A DNA stretch of 64,000 nt from Inhella gelatinilytica (GTDB lineage Bacteria > Pseudomonadota > Gammaproteobacteria > Burkholderiales > Burkholderiaceae_C), in the NCBI RefSeq assembly GCF_016093295.1, contig NZ_JAEDAL010000002.1, positions 372,001 to 436,000 on the forward strand. Direction: 5' to 3'. Of the stretch, positions 8,404 to 15,402 are shown one piece after another. The notes beneath the pieces are model-generated. The model had not been told where the DNA came from. It saw only the letters and a program-made list of their open reading frames with translations, and ran no database searches. Both the position numbers and the translations under genes were made by a program. Each line of letters opens with the position of its first letter. Position 1 is the stretch's first letter.

Positions 8404-9339
8404 ATGAGCCGCGAACCCGATTCAACCCTTGATGCCCCGCGCCCGCGCCTGCTGGTGGTGGACGATCAGCCCCTGAATATCCAGGCGCTTTATCGCCTCT
8501 TTGCGGGGGACCACCAAGTGTTCACGGCCACGACCGCGGCGCAGGCTCTGAAGGTGGCGAACGATCAGCGACCGGATTTGATTCTGCTGGACCTCGAACT
8601 GCCCGACGATGACGGGCTCAGCGTGTGTCGCCAACTCAAGGCACAGGAAGGGACCCGCGACATCCCCGTCATTTTTGTGACGGCGCATGGCAACGTGGAG
8701 GTGGAGACCGTTGGCCTAGAAGCTGGGGCCGTTGACTTCATTCACAAACCCATCCACCCCCCGATGGTCCGCGCTCGCGTGCGCACCCATTTGACCCTCA
8801 AGCACCAGGCCGACGCGCTGCGGCGGATGGCCTTCATTGATGGGCTCACGGGCTTGCACAACCGCCGGGCGTTGGATGAACGCCTGCAAGTTGAATTGCG
8901 ACACGCCGCGCGGCAAGGGGATTCGGTGGCGGTGGCCTTGGTCGACGTCGATCACTTCAAGCGCTACAACGACCAGTACGGGCATTTGGCGGGGGACGAG
9001 GCCCTGCGCCAAGTGGCAGCGGCCTTGCAGCGTTCCATGCTGCGCCCCGTGGACATGGCGGCCCGCTATGGCGGCGAGGAAATGGTGTGTTTGTTGCCGC
9101 AAACGGAAGCGCAGGGAGCGCAGGCCGTGGGCGAGCGCTTGAGAGCAGCGGTCGAGGCCTTGGCCCTGCCGCATCCCCAGTCGTCTGCGGCCCCCGTGCT
9201 GACCATCAGCGTGGGTGTGGCGGCCGGGCGCGGCCGGGTGGATGGTGACCCCACAGCACTCCTCCAAGCCGCGGATCAGGCGTTGTATGAGGCCAAGCGG
9301 ATGGGCCGCAATCGGGTGGTGGTGGCGGAGGGCGCATGA
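8404..9339 (+). CDS. response regulator with GGDEF output (diguanylate cyclase)
   Basis: A 311-residue PleD/WspR-like protein. The receiver (about 13-130) has LLVVDD, phospho-Asp in LILLDLELP (about 62), a Thr/His in VTAHGN and Lys in HKPIHP. The GGDEF domain (about 145-305) has the A-site as GGEEM (about 222), with Met in place of Phe, and an intact RxxD inhibitory site (RPVD) five residues before it. It should make c-di-GMP when phosphorylated and be feedback-inhibited. I chose ATG 8404 (MSREPDS), which puts 12 residues before the receiver; ATG 8365, overlapping the kinase stop, is possible. Its stop overlaps the EEP-family gene by 4 bases (ATGA), so the two are translationally coupled. Confidence 0.93.
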   Translation: MSREPDSTLDAPRPRLLVVDDQPLNIQALYRLFAGDHQVFTATTAAQALKVANDQRPDLILLDLELPDDDGLSVCRQLKAQEGTRDIPVIFVTAHGNVEVETVGLEAGAVDFIHKPIHPPMVRARVRTHLTLKHQADALRRMAFIDGLTGLHNRRALDERLQVELRHAARQGDSVAVALVDVDHFKRYNDQYGHLAGDEALRQVAAALQRSMLRPVDMAARYGGEEMVCLLPQTEAQGAQAVGERLRAAVEALALPHPQSSAAPVLTISVGVAAGRGRVDGDPTALLQAADQALYEAKRMGRNRVVVAEGA

Positions 9340-10079
9340 GGCGGCTGCGCTTGGCGACGTACAACATCCACAAGGGCGTGGGCGGCGTGGGGCCCGCCAG
9401 CCGCCTCCACATTCACAGTTTGCGGGACGGGGTGCGCGACTTGGACGCCGACTTGGTGGCGCTGCAAGAAGTTCGGGCGTATCACGATGGTCATGCGCGG
9501 CGCTTTGCGCGCCAAGGGTGGCCGGAGGCGCCCCAAGCCGAGTACCTGGCGCCCGAGGGGTTCGCCGTGGCGTACCGCAGCAACGCCTTCACGCGGGGGG
9601 GGGAGCACGGCAATGCCCTGCTGTCTCGCTGGCCCATCTTGCAGGTCAACCAACACGATGTTTCAGACCACCGACTGGAGCAACGGGGCTTGTTGCATAG
9701 CCTGGTGGATTGGAACGGGTTGGCGCTGCATGTGGTGGTGGTGCATTTGGGCTTGCTGGCCGCCAGCCGCTTGCGGCAGATTCAGCGTTTGGGGCACTAC
9801 CTGGAGCGTGAGGTGCCCCGTGAGGCGCCGGTTTTGGTGGCGGGGGACTTCAATGATTGGAGTGAACGCCTGGATCCGCCCATGCACCGGTTGGGGCTGC
9901 AGCGGGCGCATTGGAATGGCGAGCGAAGGGCCACCTTTCCGGCGCGGGTTCCTTTGTTTGCGTTGGATCGGGTGTATGTGCGCGGATTGCGGTGTTGTGC
10001 CACCCACGTGCCCCAGGGGCGTCCGTGGGTGCACATGAGTGATCACTTGCCCCTGGTGGTGGAGTTGGAGGGGCTTTGA
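9336..10079 (+). CDS. endonuclease/exonuclease/phosphatase family protein (YbhP-like)
   Basis: A 247-residue EEP-fold hydrolase with the whole catalytic set: LATYNIHKG (Asn) at the N-terminus, LQEVRAY (metal-binding Glu), VVHLGL (His), AGDFNDW (Asp/Asn) and SDHLPL (catalytic Asp-His) near the C-terminus. No signal is seen. The next gene is a ClsB-type phospholipase-D protein, the same pairing as ybhP-clsB in E. coli, so a role in phospholipid metabolism is more likely than DNA repair; the substrate is unknown. Start ATG 9336 overlaps the cyclase stop, and the stop overlaps the TTG start of clsB, so three genes are coupled in series. Confidence 0.88.
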   Translation: MRRLRLATYNIHKGVGGVGPASRLHIHSLRDGVRDLDADLVALQEVRAYHDGHARRFARQGWPEAPQAEYLAPEGFAVAYRSNAFTRGGEHGNALLSRWPILQVNQHDVSDHRLEQRGLLHSLVDWNGLALHVVVVHLGLLAASRLRQIQRLGHYLEREVPREAPVLVAGDFNDWSERLDPPMHRLGLQRAHWNGERRATFPARVPLFALDRVYVRGLRCCATHVPQGRPWVHMSDHLPLVVELEGL

Positions 10080-11308
10080 ACGCCGCTGTCGAACCCGTAC
10101 CGGCGGTCAGGCTGTTGCAGGGCGGGCGCGAACTCTTTCCCGCCCTGATTGACGCCATGGACCGGGCGCACCACGACGTTTGGTTCGCCAGCTACATCGT
10201 GCACACCGATGCGGTATCACTGGGCGTGGTGCAGGCCATGCGGCGAGCCGCAAAACGCGGTGTGCGGGTGCGCGTTGTGGTCGATGGCTTTGGGTCCCGC
10301 CACGCGCTCGGGTGGTGGCAGGCGCAGTTAAAAGACACGGGGGTTGCCCTGGCCGTCTTCCGCCCCCTGGACCGCTGGTGGCATTGGTTTCAACCGGGGC
10401 AGCTGCGGCGCTTGCACCAAAAACTGTGCGTCGTGGACGCCGCGGTGGCCTTTGTGGGCGGCATCAATCTCATTGACGATCACACGGACCTCTCGCATGG
10501 AGCGCTGGAGCGCCCACGGCTGGACTTTGCCGTGGCGCTGGAGGGCGAGGTGGTGCCAACGGTGAGCGCCGTTGTCCGGCGTGTGTGGCTCCGGGCCTGG
10601 TTGGGGCGCGAGTGGGCGGACGAATTGCGGGGCTTTTTGGCGTCGCCCCAGTGGTCGGTTCGCGCGCGAGGCTGGATGACACAGTGGTGGCAGGGTCAGG
10701 GGCGACCCGACGATCGGGCTCCGACCCCGGTGACGGGGCCCCGGTTGGTGGTTCGCGACAACCTGCGCCACCGCCATGCGATTGAGCGGGAATACTGGTC
10801 CGCCATAGAGCAGGCCCAAGCGCGCATCGAATTGATTTGCCCCTACTTCTATCCCAGCGCGCGATTGCTTCGGGCGCTGGGTCGGGCCGCACGGCGGGGG
10901 GTGCGGATTCGCCTGCTGTTGCAAGGACGCGTGGACTACGCCGTGGCGGCCTGGGCCGCCCAGGCGCTGTATGGGGCATTAATGGCTCGGGGCATCGAGG
11001 TCTACGAGTATCACGAAGCTTTTTTGCATGCCAAAGTGGCCTTGGTGGACCAGCAATGGGTCACGGTGGGCAGCAGCAACCTGGACCCCACCTCCTTGTT
11101 GCTGAACTTGGAGGCCAATGTGGTGGTGCGGGATGCGGCCGTAAACCACCAAGTGCATGAGGCCTTTGAGCGGGCGCTCACTGGTGCTCAGCCCGTCCCT
11201 GCGCATCGGATCGGGGGCGGGGTGGGGGCTTGGTTGCGCCGTGCAGCGGTGGCGTGGCTGGCCCAGGTGTATTTGCGCTTGGCCGGGGGGCGGGGCAGCC
11301 GTTACTGA
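10076..11308 (+). CDS. clsB: cardiolipin synthase B (phospholipase D superfamily)
   Basis: A 410-residue PLD-superfamily protein with two HKD motifs, HQKLCVVDAAVAFVGG (about 112) and HAKVALVDQQWVTVGSSN (about 317), each followed by the family-typical Asn and hydrophobic run. ClsB-type enzymes make cardiolipin from phosphatidylglycerol (and with other alcohols) at the inner membrane. The start is the TTG at 10076, overlapping the preceding TGA: a purine-rich GGAGTTGGAGGGG (10061-10073) precedes it, and the next in-frame ATG (Met29) would cut into the conserved LLQGGRELFPALIDAM. The C-terminus ends in an Arg-rich amphipathic segment. It converges with the PAS-GGDEF gene; the two 3' ends overlap by 7 bases, leaving no room for an intergenic terminator. 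Confidence 0.92.
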   Translation: MNAAVEPVPAVRLLQGGRELFPALIDAMDRAHHDVWFASYIVHTDAVSLGVVQAMRRAAKRGVRVRVVVDGFGSRHALGWWQAQLKDTGVALAVFRPLDRWWHWFQPGQLRRLHQKLCVVDAAVAFVGGINLIDDHTDLSHGALERPRLDFAVALEGEVVPTVSAVVRRVWLRAWLGREWADELRGFLASPQWSVRARGWMTQWWQGQGRPDDRAPTPVTGPRLVVRDNLRHRHAIEREYWSAIEQAQARIELICPYFYPSARLLRALGRAARRGVRIRLLLQGRVDYAVAAWAAQALYGALMARGIEVYEYHEAFLHAKVALVDQQWVTVGSSNLDPTSLLLNLEANVVVRDAAVNHQVHEAFERALTGAQPVPAHRIGGGVGAWLRRAAVAWLAQVYLRLAGGRGSRY

Positions 11309-12633
11309 GCGGTGGAATCCGCGCGGCGCTTGTCCTTGCGCACCTGTTTGTGGGCGTACATGCGCTCGTCGGCCAAGATCAACAAACCCTTGGCATCAGG
11401 GCTGTCATGGGGATAACAGGCCATGCCCCAGGAGCACCCGACCCGCAGCTGCTTGTCACCGTAGCGCAGGGGCTCTGACAGCGCGGTCGCCATCTTGCCC
11501 ATAACCTTGTCCACTTGCTCCTGGGTGGGGCTGTCAGAGAGCACCAACACGAACTCATCACCGGCCAGCCGCGCCACCACGTCTTCGCCGCGAACGGTTC
11601 GCCGCATGCGCTGTGCCAAACCCTGGAGCAGGGCGTCTCCAGCGGCGTGGCCATGCTCGTCGTTGATTTGCTTGAAGCCGTCCAAGTCCATGAAGATAAC
11701 CGGCACCACGTGGCCCAGTGTCTTGGCTGCGGCCAGGGCCCCTTCCAGGCGTTGCATCAGCTTTTCCCGGTTGGGCAGTCCGGTGAGCGGGTCGTGCAGG
11801 GCGCGGTGCTCCAGCCGCTGGGCCCGGCGGTAAAGCTCGGTCACATCCACCAGACTGGCCAAGACCCCAAAACGCTCGCCATCCAGGTTGGTCAGGGGGC
11901 AGGCTTCCACTTGGATCCAGCGCTCCGGCTCTCCCGGAGCGGCCAGATTGATGTCCCGTTGAATGGGCTCGGAGGTCGACGGCAGTTGTCGCCACACCGA
12001 GTCAAAGGCGAGGGCGGCGGCTGCGGGCATCAGAGACGACCAGTGACGGCCCAGCACGCCCCCTTGGGCCCCATTCCACAGGGCCAAAAAGCGGTCATTG
12101 CAGTAGAGCAGGTGGCCTTGCAAGTCGGTTTCGAGCAAGGCCACGGGGGCCAGGCGGGCCACCTCCCGCAAGCGGGCCGATTGCCGTTTGAGCTCATCCT
12201 GGGCCCGGCGCAGTTCGCCCAGGTCCATGCTCAGCCGCAGGGCTTGCTGTTTGAGCAAGCTTTCCCGCCGCGTGACCTCGCTCAGGTCGCGCACCGTGAC
12301 GACGCAGCCTGCCTGCCCGGCCCAGTGGGCGGGCTCCACCGCCACGGCTTGCTGAAGCCGCTCGCTGCGATCACCGCGACGTGGCCACAAGGGCAGTGGG
12401 GTGGGGTGAAACGCATGCGACAACAAACTCGCGCGCCCCGAACGCAAGGCCAGCTCCACGCTCTTGAGCAACTTGGGGCTGATGCCGTTGCCAAAGGCCT
12501 CCTCCAGCGTTAAGCCGCAGGGGTCGCCTTCTACGCAGGCGGCCTCGCGCAGCCAGCGGTTCATTACCCCAATGCGCCCTTGCGCGTCCAGCCACAAAAC
12601 ACCGCTGTCCAGGTGATCCAGCAAATCCAGCAT
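11302..12633 (-). CDS. PAS-domain diguanylate cyclase
   Basis: A 443-residue protein. Residues 1-120 form a PAS-like module (MLDLLDHLDSGVLWLDAQGRIGVMN is a PAS start), a second PAS follows a coiled-coil at about 125-260 (VALLETDLQGHLLYCNDRFLALW), and a GGDEF domain spans about 270-440. Its A-site is AGDEF (about 357), a variant seen in active cyclases, and an RxxD inhibitory site (RGED) stands five residues before it. No membrane helix is seen. ATG 12633 overlaps the CheC-like stop in the pattern TGATG, so translation is coupled; a TTG one codon upstream is also possible. It is the last gene of the receiver / CheC / GGDEF unit, and may be controlled by it. Confidence 0.9.
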   Translation of the reverse strand: MLDLLDHLDSGVLWLDAQGRIGVMNRWLREAACVEGDPCGLTLEEAFGNGISPKLLKSVELALRSGRASLLSHAFHPTPLPLWPRRGDRSERLQQAVAVEPAHWAGQAGCVVTVRDLSEVTRRESLLKQQALRLSMDLGELRRAQDELKRQSARLREVARLAPVALLETDLQGHLLYCNDRFLALWNGAQGGVLGRHWSSLMPAAAALAFDSVWRQLPSTSEPIQRDINLAAPGEPERWIQVEACPLTNLDGERFGVLASLVDVTELYRRAQRLEHRALHDPLTGLPNREKLMQRLEGALAAAKTLGHVVPVIFMDLDGFKQINDEHGHAAGDALLQGLAQRMRRTVRGEDVVARLAGDEFVLVLSDSPTQEQVDKVMGKMATALSEPLRYGDKQLRVGCSWGMACYPHDSPDAKGLLILADERMYAHKQVRKDKRRADSTAQ

Positions 12634-13271
12634 CAAGCGCCCGCATCCAGCCCGAAGTAAGCCCGTACCCGCTGCACCATCAGATCCAGGGAGGGCAGGT
12701 CCATCAGGAACAGCACATAGCCGGTGATGTTTTGCGACTGCAAGCTCAGCCCGATGCGCACCACCAGCACCACCCCGTCCTCTTCCTGTTGGGGGAAGAG
12801 TTGGGCCGCGGGCGACTGGGCCACTTCCGGTAGGCCGCCGACCAACTCGGAGCCCAGGATGGTGGCCAGCGTGTTCATGCAGCCGTTGATGATGATGTTG
12901 CCCATCTCACCCAGGGCGTCCTGCTCCAACTCGGTGATTTGGTCCAGGGGCATCTCTGCTTCCCCCAGCATGCGGCGCACGATGTCCAACCCGCTGGTTT
13001 CGCTGAAGACCAGCCACGCCTCGGTGTTCAGGCTTTGGTCGCGGGTGTGGAAGGCCTGGGTGATGGCGGTCAAGCGTTCACTCAGCCCGGGGATGGATAA
13101 ATCCCCCAGTTGGCTGACCAAGTCGGCTCGTGCCACCACCTGCACATGGGGCACGGTGATGCGAATTTCCTCCTGCACCAGTTCCGAGAAACTGGCGGCG
13201 GCCTCACCCAAGGCCATGTTGAAGGCTTCACCCAGCGCATCGCGCTCCAACTCTCCCAGTTCGATGCTCAT
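12633..13271 (-). CDS. CheC-like phosphatase with two active sites
   Basis: A 212-residue protein of the CheC/CheX/FliY family, which dephosphorylates CheY-type receivers. Both pseudo-symmetric halves keep the D/S-xxx-E-xx-N signature: Asp11-Glu15-Asn18-Gly22 (DALGEAFNMALG) and Asp118-Glu122-Asn125 (DALGEMGNIIING), so it should have two working sites. The rest follows the CheC layout (VPHVQVV strand; SLQSQNITGYVLFLMDLPSLD near the end). It is not next to cheD, cheA or flagellar genes. It overlaps the receiver gene by 4 bases (ATGA) upstream and the GGDEF gene by 1 base downstream, so the receiver's phospho-Asp is its most likely substrate. Confidence 0.88.
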   Translation of the reverse strand: MSIELGELERDALGEAFNMALGEAAASFSELVQEEIRITVPHVQVVARADLVSQLGDLSIPGLSERLTAITQAFHTRDQSLNTEAWLVFSETSGLDIVRRMLGEAEMPLDQITELEQDALGEMGNIIINGCMNTLATILGSELVGGLPEVAQSPAAQLFPQQEEDGVVLVVRIGLSLQSQNITGYVLFLMDLPSLDLMVQRVRAYFGLDAGA

Positions 13272-13630
13272 GGTGTCAGCAGCTTCAAGATGTCGTCGAT
13301 GACTTCACTCTTGGCCGGCTTGCGAAAGAGCGGCACGCCCAACGCGTCGGCCTTGGCCCGTGTCGCTTCCTGAACGTTGGCGGTCAGGATGGCCATCTTG
13401 ATCGGGGAGCCCGCCGCGCGCAGGCGCTCGGCCACTTCCAGTCCGGTGATGCCGGGCATGTTGATGTCCAAAACCGCCAGGTCCGGGGTCGAGGTCGAGG
13501 CGTGCTCCAGCGCGCTGGCGCCGTCACCGGCCTCAAGAATTTCCACGTCCGGTAGGCGGTTGCGAATGAGTCCCGCAATCACCGTGCGGGATACCTTGCT
13601 GTCGTCGGCAATCAGGATGCGCATCACCAT
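13268..13630 (-). CDS. single-domain response regulator (CheY-like)
   Basis: A 120-residue stand-alone receiver: acidic pair Asp9-Asp10 (LIADDSKVSR), phospho-acceptor Asp55 (VLDINMPG), Thr83 (LTAN) and Lys104 (RKPAKS), all intact. With no output domain, it must act by protein contact. It heads a tightly overlapping three-gene unit with a CheC-like phosphatase and a PAS-GGDEF protein. No kinase is encoded in the unit; the hybrid kinase at 5792 is the only one in the window. ATG 13630 was kept, though the ATG two codons in is equally possible, and no good ribosome binding site is seen. soxR ends 56 bases upstream on the same strand. Confidence 0.92.
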   Translation of the reverse strand: MVMRILIADDSKVSRTVIAGLIRNRLPDVEILEAGDGASALEHASTSTPDLAVLDINMPGITGLEVAERLRAAGSPIKMAILTANVQEATRAKADALGVPLFRKPAKSEVIDDILKLLTP

Positions 13631-13671
13631 GGAGGTTCAGGTACAGAAGTCGGTCCAACGCTGAGCGTAGC

Positions 13672-13687
13672 ACCGCCACAGGGCGGT
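13672..13687 (-). terminator. hairpin just after soxR (possible weak terminator)
   Basis: Perfect 6-bp stem ACCGCC / GGCGGT with a 4-base loop, touching the soxR stop codon. On the minus strand it lacks a T-run, so it may only attenuate, or stabilise an RNA end. Its strength decides whether the receiver-CheC-GGDEF unit is read from the soxR promoter. Confidence 0.35.
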
Positions 13688-14199
13688 CAGCTTCGGTGAT
13701 TGGGCGCCCCCCGATTGCGGGCGCCCGCCGCGGACTCGGAAGACCCTTGCGTCGACTCAGGCAGCAAGCGCGCCCCGCAGCCGGTGGCGGCGGCGCTGTC
13801 CTGCGGGTTGTAGAGCTGGCAGCGCTTGAGCGACAGGCAGCCGCAGCCGATGCAGTTGTCGAGTTGATCGCGCAGATCGGTCAGCGCTTGAATGCGGGCG
13901 TCGATCAGCGGACGCCAAGCCTTGGAAATGTGCGCCCAGTCTTGGGCATCGGGCGTGCGGGCCTGCGGCAATTGGCCGAGGGTGAGGCGGATCGCCTCCA
14001 GGCTCAGCCCCAGGTTTTGGGCGATGCGAATGAAGGCGATGCGGCGCAGGTCGGCGCGGGCGTAAAGCCGTTGCCCACCGCTGCTGCGCTGACTTTGCAG
14101 CAAGCCCTGGTCCTCGTAGTAGCGCAGGGTGCTGGCGGGCACGCCGCTGCGGCGCGCCACTTCGCCAATCAACAGGGGGTCGGAGGTCTTCAGGGGCAT
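13687..14199 (-). CDS. soxR: redox-sensitive transcriptional activator SoxR
   Basis: A 170-residue MerR-family regulator. The helix-turn-helix (LIGEVARRSGVPASTLRYYEDQGLL) covers about 9-33, then a dimerisation helix, then the [2Fe-2S] site CIGCGCLSLKRC with cysteines 116, 119, 121 and 127, which defines SoxR. Oxidation of the cluster, by redox-cycling drugs or nitric oxide, switches a bound promoter on. The C-terminal tail after 130 is longer than in E. coli SoxR and low in complexity. No soxS is present; the divergent gene is instead a questin-oxidase-family protein, and the sequence between them holds a textbook SoxR site. That arrangement fits the wider, non-enteric role of SoxR in controlling redox-active-compound genes directly. 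Confidence 0.96.
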   Translation of the reverse strand: MPLKTSDPLLIGEVARRSGVPASTLRYYEDQGLLQSQRSSGGQRLYARADLRRIAFIRIAQNLGLSLEAIRLTLGQLPQARTPDAQDWAHISKAWRPLIDARIQALTDLRDQLDNCIGCGCLSLKRCQLYNPQDSAAATGCGARLLPESTQGSSESAAGARNRGAPNHRS

Positions 14200-14234
14200 C
14201 GTGGTGTTCGGTTCAGGGTCAGAAGCTCAGCCCC

Positions 14235-14265
14235 TTGACTTCAAGTTCGCTTGAACTTGCATCAT
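14235..14265 (+). promoter_or_regulatory. SoxR-type promoter and operator driving the questin-oxidase gene
   Basis: A -35 box TTGACT (14235-14240), exactly 19 bases of spacer, then a -10-like CATCAT (14260-14265). The 19-bp spacer is the hallmark of MerR-family promoters. Within the element is the perfect inverted repeat TTCAAG-TTCG-CTTGAA (14240-14255), which closely matches the E. coli soxS operator core CTCAAG-TTAA-CTTGAG. The promoter points rightward; transcription would start near 14272, with the target ATG at 14301 preceded by AAGG (14289-14292). soxR itself reads leftward from 14199, so the site may also adjust soxR expression. Confidence 0.85.
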
Positions 14266-14300
14266 GCACTTTCCTGTTGAATGCAATCAAGGCCTTTTTC

Positions 14301-15368
14301 ATGTTCACGACGCTCGAAACCCCGGCCCACGCGCCCCAATCTGCCGCTGCGCTGCACCTGCTGCTGACACAAGGGGCCGTGTTCGCGGCGGTCTACGACG
14401 ATGGAATGGCCAACCATTTGCCCATGACCCTGCACGCGGCCAGTGCGCTGGGGGCCGGGGCCGAGCGGCTGCAGGCGCAGTGGGACCACGATGCGCCGCG
14501 CCTGGAGCCTTTGCATGCTTTGTCAGCCGCGGGCGGTTTGACCGACGCCACCTGGAGGCAAGCGCTGGGCCGCCGTGACCAGGAGGCGGATCTGCGGGCG
14601 TACTTCCTCCGTGCGCTGCAAGAGCAGGGGCTGGAGGCGGTGCTGCGCGCGGCGGTTCCAACCTTGATGGTGGGGTGGCACGCCCATGCCTTCCATGGCC
14701 TGATTCGCTTGGGCCACGCCGTGGAAGGGGGCACGCCCCTGGAGTTGGGTGCGGCGCTGGCGGCCTGGGCCAGCGAGTGGGAGCGTCTGGCCGAACCGCA
14801 AGTCCCGGCCAAGGACCTGTGGGGGTTGGACGCGTGGATGGCGCAGTGGCTGCCAGAGTTGCCCAGCTGGACGAGCGCGGCCCCCTTGATCCAGTTGCGG
14901 ATGCGCGAGGCCCAGCCCACGGCGATTTACCAGCGCTGGGCCGACGCCCTGGCGCCGCAGTCGTCGGTGCCTGCGTTGCGCGACCGACTGATCGAGGCCG
15001 CGTGCGGCCTCTACCTGCAAAGCCGCAACTTCACCGTGTTGCACATGATCACAGCCCTGCGCGCGCTGCGGGTCGTCCAGGCGTGGGTGCCAGACACGCC
15101 CCAGGTGCAGCGTGCGATCGGGCGCGGGGCGCTGGCGGCCGCTTTGGCGGCGCGATGGCCCCTGCCGGGGCGGGGCGTTCCCGAAGCGCTGCGCGAAGCC
15201 ACAGTCCCCGAATGGCCGCAGTTGCGGGCGCTGGCCTTGGCGCAATGGGACGAACACGTGATCAAGCTGGTCCATGCCTGTGACCAGGAGGACCACCTGC
15301 GCCCGCGTCCGCACTGGCGGATGGCGGCGGCGCTGGCGCTGGGTTGCTTCGACGGGGCGCGGGGCTGA
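14301..15368 (+). CDS. questin oxidase family protein
   Basis: A 355-residue protein that I recognise as questin-oxidase-like (DUF4243), a family named for the Aspergillus enzyme GedK that opens an anthraquinone ring by Baeyer-Villiger oxidation. Supporting segments are the N-terminal YDDGMANHLPMTLHA, then GWHAHAFHGLIRLGHAVEGG (about 127-146), and histidines in LHMITALRALR and VKLVHACDQEDHL. No classic FAD or NAD motif is visible, as expected for the family. I chose ATG 14301; the frame extends to 14235 but that would overlap the promoter. It is a single-gene unit from the SoxR promoter and converges on hutH. The real substrate is unknown; a quinone-like redox cycler is an inference from the SoxR link. 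Confidence 0.75.
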   Translation: MFTTLETPAHAPQSAAALHLLLTQGAVFAAVYDDGMANHLPMTLHAASALGAGAERLQAQWDHDAPRLEPLHALSAAGGLTDATWRQALGRRDQEADLRAYFLRALQEQGLEAVLRAAVPTLMVGWHAHAFHGLIRLGHAVEGGTPLELGAALAAWASEWERLAEPQVPAKDLWGLDAWMAQWLPELPSWTSAAPLIQLRMREAQPTAIYQRWADALAPQSSVPALRDRLIEAACGLYLQSRNFTVLHMITALRALRVVQAWVPDTPQVQRAIGRGALAAALAARWPLPGRGVPEALREATVPEWPQLRALALAQWDEHVIKLVHACDQEDHLRPRPHWRMAAALALGCFDGARG

Positions 15369-15402
15369 ACCCGCCGCACCCCGTCGCGGGGCCTACCGAG
15401 GA

